Part shown: positions 33,958-37,551 of the stretch, in pieces
Numbering within the stretch: the stretch's first letter is position 1
Layout of the letters: every line of letters starts with the position of its first letter
NCBI GenBank assembly: GCA_030524925.1
Contig: JAUNFS010000009.1
Coordinates: 1-37,551, forward strand
Direction: 5' to 3'
Source of the DNA: a bacterium
GTDB taxonomy: Bacteria > Bacillota_I > Bacilli_A > RF39 > UBA660
Length of the DNA stretch: 37,551 bases
The notes under the pieces: generated by a model
Seen by the model: only the letters and a program-made list of their open reading frames with translations
The model's database searches: none
What the model was told of the DNA's origin: nothing
Position numbers and translations under genes: made by a program

Positions 33958-33986
33958 TTGAAAAGTAAATATTAATATAGTATAAT
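33958..33986 (+). promoter_or_regulatory. Promoter of the small-membrane-protein/GGDEF operon
   Basis: TTGAAA (33958-33963), 17 bases, TATAAT (33981-33986); SD AGAGGTGA (33998-34005). Confidence 0.8.
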
Positions 33987-34011
33987 AAAAGTACTTAAGA
34001 GGTGAATTATT

Positions 34012-34494
34012 ATGAAAAAATTAAAGGGGTTCTATCAAAATAATCGTATCTATTGTATTTTAATGCTAGTTAGTATATTCTGTATAATTTTAATTGGAGT
34101 AGCTTTCTTAGTATATTTTATTGATCAAACTAAGAACAGTGAATACGGCAAAAGATTATATGGAATTGAAAGCGTAGAAATAACAAAAGATAAACAAAAT
34201 GAAATTGTAAACAAAATTAAAGAAAATGAAAAAGTAGAAAATGCAACGTTTGATTTAAGAGGAAAAATTATTTATCTAACAATTGAATTAAATTCAGGTA
34301 CAACTGAAGATGCACAAAGTCTAGCAATCAAATTTCTAGAAGAATTGTCTCAAGATGAAAAAGAATTTTATGATATTAATTTTACTATAACAAATTCTGC
34401 TGACACCGATGAAGCTAAATTATTTCCTATAATGGGTTATAAAAAAAGTGATGCAACATTAATTTCTTGGATTAAACAAAGCGAAAGAAAATAA
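34012..34494 (+). CDS. Small single-pass membrane protein, unknown
   Basis: The 160-residue protein has one membrane segment (about 14-36) and an extracellular-type domain with a Lys/Glu-rich strand-helix pattern (ESVEITKDKQNEIVNK...NATFDLRGKIIYLTIELNSG). I do not recognise the family. It is first in an operon with a GGDEF sensor (9-nt gap) and a YihY protein, so a role in the same signalling output is possible but unproven. Confidence 0.75.
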   Translation: MKKLKGFYQNNRIYCILMLVSIFCIILIGVAFLVYFIDQTKNSEYGKRLYGIESVEITKDKQNEIVNKIKENEKVENATFDLRGKIIYLTIELNSGTTEDAQSLAIKFLEELSQDEKEFYDINFTITNSADTDEAKLFPIMGYKKSDATLISWIKQSERK

Positions 34495-34503
34495 GGTGAA
34501 ACC

Positions 34504-36531
34504 ATGAAAAAAAATAAAAAAACAATAATTTTTACTATAATTGCCGTCCTGTTAATCATTGTAGTTCCAATCTCAATATATATTATAGGATTTAAAGACA
34601 ATAATCAGTTAAATATTAAAGAAAAAGAATGGCTAGATAACAACAAAACAAACATTATAAATGTTAATGTTGCTAATAACCTTAATGTTTTTGAATCAAA
34701 TGGTGAAGGTATAATCAACGAATTTTTTGACGACCTAGCTAAAAATTATAACATTAAAATTAATAAAAATACTGTTGATTATAAAACCAATAGTGGACTA
34801 GGATTAACTGTTTCAGAAACTAAACCAAGTGAAGGCTTATTATTCTTTCAAGATCATTATGTTATCGTATCTAAAACTAAAGTATTAATTAATACTGTAG
34901 ATGATCTGACAAATAAAAAAATCGGGTGCTTCTCTGAAGGGCTATCATATTTTTCAAAAGGATATAAAGTAGCTAGTACATTTACATCTTACGAAAGTAA
35001 AAATGAACTATTTAATGCTTTAAAAGAAGACACCGTAGATTATATTTTAGTTCCCTTAAATGAAAATATTGATAAGATTCTAGAAGATGGTTATGTAATT
35101 AACTATCATTTAAGTGATATGACTATCTATTACTACTTACACTTTGGTTCAGATGAAACTTTAAATAGTATTATTACTAAATACTATAATGACTGGTATA
35201 AAGATAAATTTGAAAGTTCATATTATACTAATCTATATAACATTTTTACCGATAAATTAAATCTTACTGGTGTTGATACTGATAAATTAACTAGTAAAAC
35301 TTATTCGTTGGGTTTTGTAGAACAAACTCCATACACCGGCGTAAGTGGCAAAAAATATGGTGGTATTATATTTAGATACTTAGAAGATTTTAATAAGCTT
35401 GTTAATACTGAATTTACTTATACTGCATATAAAGATAGTTCATCTTTAATAAAATCATATAATAAAAAAGATTTAGATTTAATAATTACTGATAGTAGTG
35501 ATATTTCCGAAGAATACTCTATAAGATTTAACTTACCATCAAAATATTATATTGTTAGTCATCTAGAAGATAATTTAGTAGTTAATAACTTAACTTATAT
35601 TAATGATAAAGTTTATGTAATAAAAAATACTAAATTAGCAAATTATCTAGAAGATAAAGTTCAAGTTGAAACTGTAAAAAATGAAAAAGCTCTTATCAAA
35701 GCATATAAAAAGGGTAATTTGATAGCAATTGATGCAAATGCTTATGACTATTATTATAATAGCAGAATTAAAGAAAGCAGAATTAGTTTTACTGGTTATA
35801 ACTCATCAAATTATGAATTTAAATATCAAAGCAATGATGATGCATTTAGTAAATTATTTACAAACTATTTAAGCTTTTTAGATGATAATAAAATGATTGA
35901 TGAAGGAATACTAGATTATAACAGCGCAGCAGCTAAAGATAGTATTTTAGGAACTTTTGCAAAATACTTCTTAACAGGACTATCCATCGCAGTTGTAATT
36001 ATAGGTATAACTATTTACTCTAAAAAACATATAAAACTAAATACTAAAATTAGAAAAGATGAAAAATTAAAGTTTGTAGATATGCTTACTAGTTTAAAAA
36101 ATCGTAATTACTTAAATGAAAAAATAGATTCTTGGAACCAAAATACTATTTATCCACAAGCAATTATTGTAATAGATTTAAATAATCTTAAATATATAAA
36201 TGATACGTTTGGTCATGAAGAAGGAGATAGACAAATCAAATCCTCAGCTGGCATTCTTATCAAAACTCAATTAGATAATACCGAAATTATGCGTACTGAT
36301 GGTAATGAATTTATGATTTATCTAGTAGGATATAACGAAAAACAAGTGATTAACTATATTAAAAAATTATTAAAAGAATTTAAAAATCTACCTTATGAAT
36401 ATGGCGCTGCCATTGGATTTAGTATGATCGTTGATGATCTAAAACTAATTGATGATGCTATCAATGAAGCAAGTATTCAAATGAGAGAAAATAAAGAACA
36501 AATAGAGGCCGAAAGTGAAAAAGAAAGTTAA
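34504..36531 (+). CDS. Membrane sensor: two solute-binding-like domains plus a variant GGDEF domain
   Basis: The 675-residue protein has a membrane segment (about 8-28), two periplasmic-type binding domains in tandem (about 45-250 and 265-475; SBP family 3-like, e.g. LGFVEQTPYTGVSGKKYGG), a second membrane segment (about 486-505) and a cytoplasmic GGDEF domain (about 520-670). The metal-binding lead DLNNLKYINDTFGHEEGD is intact, but the signature reads DGNEF (599-603): Gly to Asp and Asp to Asn. GGDEF domains make cyclic-di-GMP; this variant may be inactive, altered, or lineage-typical. The two outer domains suggest sensing of small solutes. The final codons overlap the next gene by 17 nt. 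Confidence 0.85.
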   Translation: MKKNKKTIIFTIIAVLLIIVVPISIYIIGFKDNNQLNIKEKEWLDNNKTNIINVNVANNLNVFESNGEGIINEFFDDLAKNYNIKINKNTVDYKTNSGLGLTVSETKPSEGLLFFQDHYVIVSKTKVLINTVDDLTNKKIGCFSEGLSYFSKGYKVASTFTSYESKNELFNALKEDTVDYILVPLNENIDKILEDGYVINYHLSDMTIYYYLHFGSDETLNSIITKYYNDWYKDKFESSYYTNLYNIFTDKLNLTGVDTDKLTSKTYSLGFVEQTPYTGVSGKKYGGIIFRYLEDFNKLVNTEFTYTAYKDSSSLIKSYNKKDLDLIITDSSDISEEYSIRFNLPSKYYIVSHLEDNLVVNNLTYINDKVYVIKNTKLANYLEDKVQVETVKNEKALIKAYKKGNLIAIDANAYDYYYNSRIKESRISFTGYNSSNYEFKYQSNDDAFSKLFTNYLSFLDDNKMIDEGILDYNSAAAKDSILGTFAKYFLTGLSIAVVIIGITIYSKKHIKLNTKIRKDEKLKFVDMLTSLKNRNYLNEKIDSWNQNTIYPQAIIVIDLNNLKYINDTFGHEEGDRQIKSSAGILIKTQLDNTEIMRTDGNEFMIYLVGYNEKQVINYIKKLLKEFKNLPYEYGAAIGFSMIVDDLKLIDDAINEASIQMRENKEQIEAESEKES

Positions 36532-37378
36532 GGCCTCTCTTCATTCTAAATTAAATAAAGTAAAAACATTTTTAAAGGATGTATGGGTAATTTTAAATAA
36601 GCCATATATGATGGAACTTCCTGGACAAATAGCGTTTTTTCTAATTTTATCATTAGTTCCTATAGTAACATTAATTGGCTATGCTGCATCATTTTTTAAT
36701 ATATCAATGGACACAATAATTGAACTCGTAAAAAGCAATTTTAGCGATAGTATTGTAAAAATGATTGTCCCAATTATTGATGGTAAAGCATTAGATTTTA
36801 AATTAGTAATAGTTATCATTACAATGTTCTACATTTCCTCAAACGCAGCTGATTCTATTATATTTAGTGCTAACGAAATATACGGAGCTAAGCAATCATC
36901 GTGGATTAGAAGAAGAATCAAAGCAATTTTTTTAACATTAATCATTGTAGTATTATACTTATTTATCTTGCTAGTTCCTGCTTTTGGTAGTAAGATTATT
37001 GATGCAATTGATTACTTTAACATGAAATCTATAATATCTAGTATCTTAGAAATATTGCAAGGACCAATTTCTTGGATAATTATTTTCTGTTTTATAAAAA
37101 TAATCTTTACTATAGCACCAAATAAAAATATTCCTGCTTCAAGAATTAATCTAGGTGCAATCTTTACAACTGTAGGGTGGGTTCTTACAACCGATATATA
37201 TAGTTATTATATATCTCACTTTGCTAGATACGATATTTTCTATGCTGGCTTATCAAATATAGCAGTCCTAATGTTATGGGTATACTTCCTAAGTTATATT
37301 TTAGTAATAGGACTAAGTTTAACAGCAAAATTTGATGAATCAGAATTGGAAAAAACTGGCACGATTAATAAACAGTAA
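36515..37378 (+). CDS. YihY/UPF0761 (BrkB) family membrane protein
   Basis: The 287-residue protein has about six membrane segments and the family's opening (MMELPGQIAFFLILSLVPIVTLIGYA), with KWxxP-like and NAADSIIFSANEIYG blocks. The function of this family is unresolved; it was once misnamed RNase BN. GTG 36515 with SD AGAGG (36504-36508) inside the GGDEF gene means a 17-nt overlap and coupled translation. Confidence 0.87.
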   Translation: MKKKVKASLHSKLNKVKTFLKDVWVILNKPYMMELPGQIAFFLILSLVPIVTLIGYAASFFNISMDTIIELVKSNFSDSIVKMIVPIIDGKALDFKLVIVIITMFYISSNAADSIIFSANEIYGAKQSSWIRRRIKAIFLTLIIVVLYLFILLVPAFGSKIIDAIDYFNMKSIISSILEILQGPISWIIIFCFIKIIFTIAPNKNIPASRINLGAIFTTVGWVLTTDIYSYYISHFARYDIFYAGLSNIAVLMLWVYFLSYILVIGLSLTAKFDESELEKTGTINKQ

Positions 37379-37384
37379 ATTAAA

Positions 37385-37435
37385 TATAATATTAATGTGC
37401 ACACGAATATTACTTAGTGCATAATTAATATTATA
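37385..37435 (+). repeat. Imperfect 18-bp inverted repeat in the terminal intergenic region
   Basis: TATAATATTAAT-GTGCAC (37385-37402) pairs with GTGCAT-A-ATTAATATTATA (37417-37435), leaving a 14-nt loop; there is one G-U pair and one bulge. No T-run follows, so it is not a classic terminator. The rest of 37436-37551 shows no gene that I can support. Confidence 0.5.
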
Positions 37436-37551
37436 ATATCAATCTAATTTAAAATGAATTAACGATATTATGAAGTAATATTTGAGAAGACTTAATGGTT
37501 AATTGTCAAATAGTGTGTGTAGACACAAATAAGTGATGATTAATTTTATGA

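Overview
This is a very AT-rich (about 30% GC by eye) chromosomal window from a low-GC Gram-positive bacterium. It uses Shine-Dalgarno starts (AGGAGG, AGGTGA), Bacillus-type promoters and T-box control. UGA is a stop (genes ending at 4030, 13797 and 28703 use TGA) and Trp is TGG, so this is not a code-4 mollicute. The compact layout and gene content resemble uncultured gut Bacilli of the RF39/Erysipelotrichales-like kind; that placement is inference. The blocks ychF / rpsF-ssb-rpsR, rplI-dnaB and walJ-rlmH are origin-proximal neighbours in Bacillus subtilis, so this segment probably lies near oriC. Nearly all genes are on the + strand.

Layout. 1-2.2 kb: an Abi_2/HEPN gene followed at once by a membrane-anchored HtrA protease. 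2.2-7 kb: an MBL-fold hydrolase, then a sugar-transfer ATP-grasp protein, ychF and asnB. 7-8.1 kb: rpsF-ssb-rpsR behind a strong promoter and a structured leader. 8.1-9.65 kb: an ABC-F ATPase. 9.7-15.3 kb: a seven-gene operon (rplI, dnaB, M23 peptidase, walJ, rlmH, Nudix, ung) ending in a strong terminator. 15.3-16.9 kb: minus-strand LemA and GerQ-like genes around a small MBL hydrolase. 16.9-20.3 kb: a second ABC-F gene, then lysS under a T-box riboswitch. 20.3-23.7 kb: an ion-transporter-superfamily carrier, a transglutaminase-fold protein and a small ORF. 23.7-27 kb: minus-strand rnr, divergent from an XRE regulator with a decayed ImmA/IrrE-type domain.

The accessory part is 27-29.2 kb. 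It holds a membrane-anchored surface protein whose C-terminal segment is strikingly poor in adenine and made almost wholly of NNY codons, as expected of a variable region diversified by a retroelement (DGR). Next come four copies of a short repeat and a truncated ISL3-like transposase. No reverse transcriptase is present, so the template and RT would have to lie elsewhere. The window closes with pcrA, an unknown ORF, ligA, and a group formed by a small membrane protein, a periplasmic-sensor GGDEF protein with a variant signature, and a YihY-family membrane protein.

Most genes have well-supported family assignments. The most interesting items are the DGR-like surface protein, the T-box on lysS, the GerQ homologue, the dead-protease regulator with a tandem operator-like repeat, the variant GGDEF sensor and the rpsF leader.
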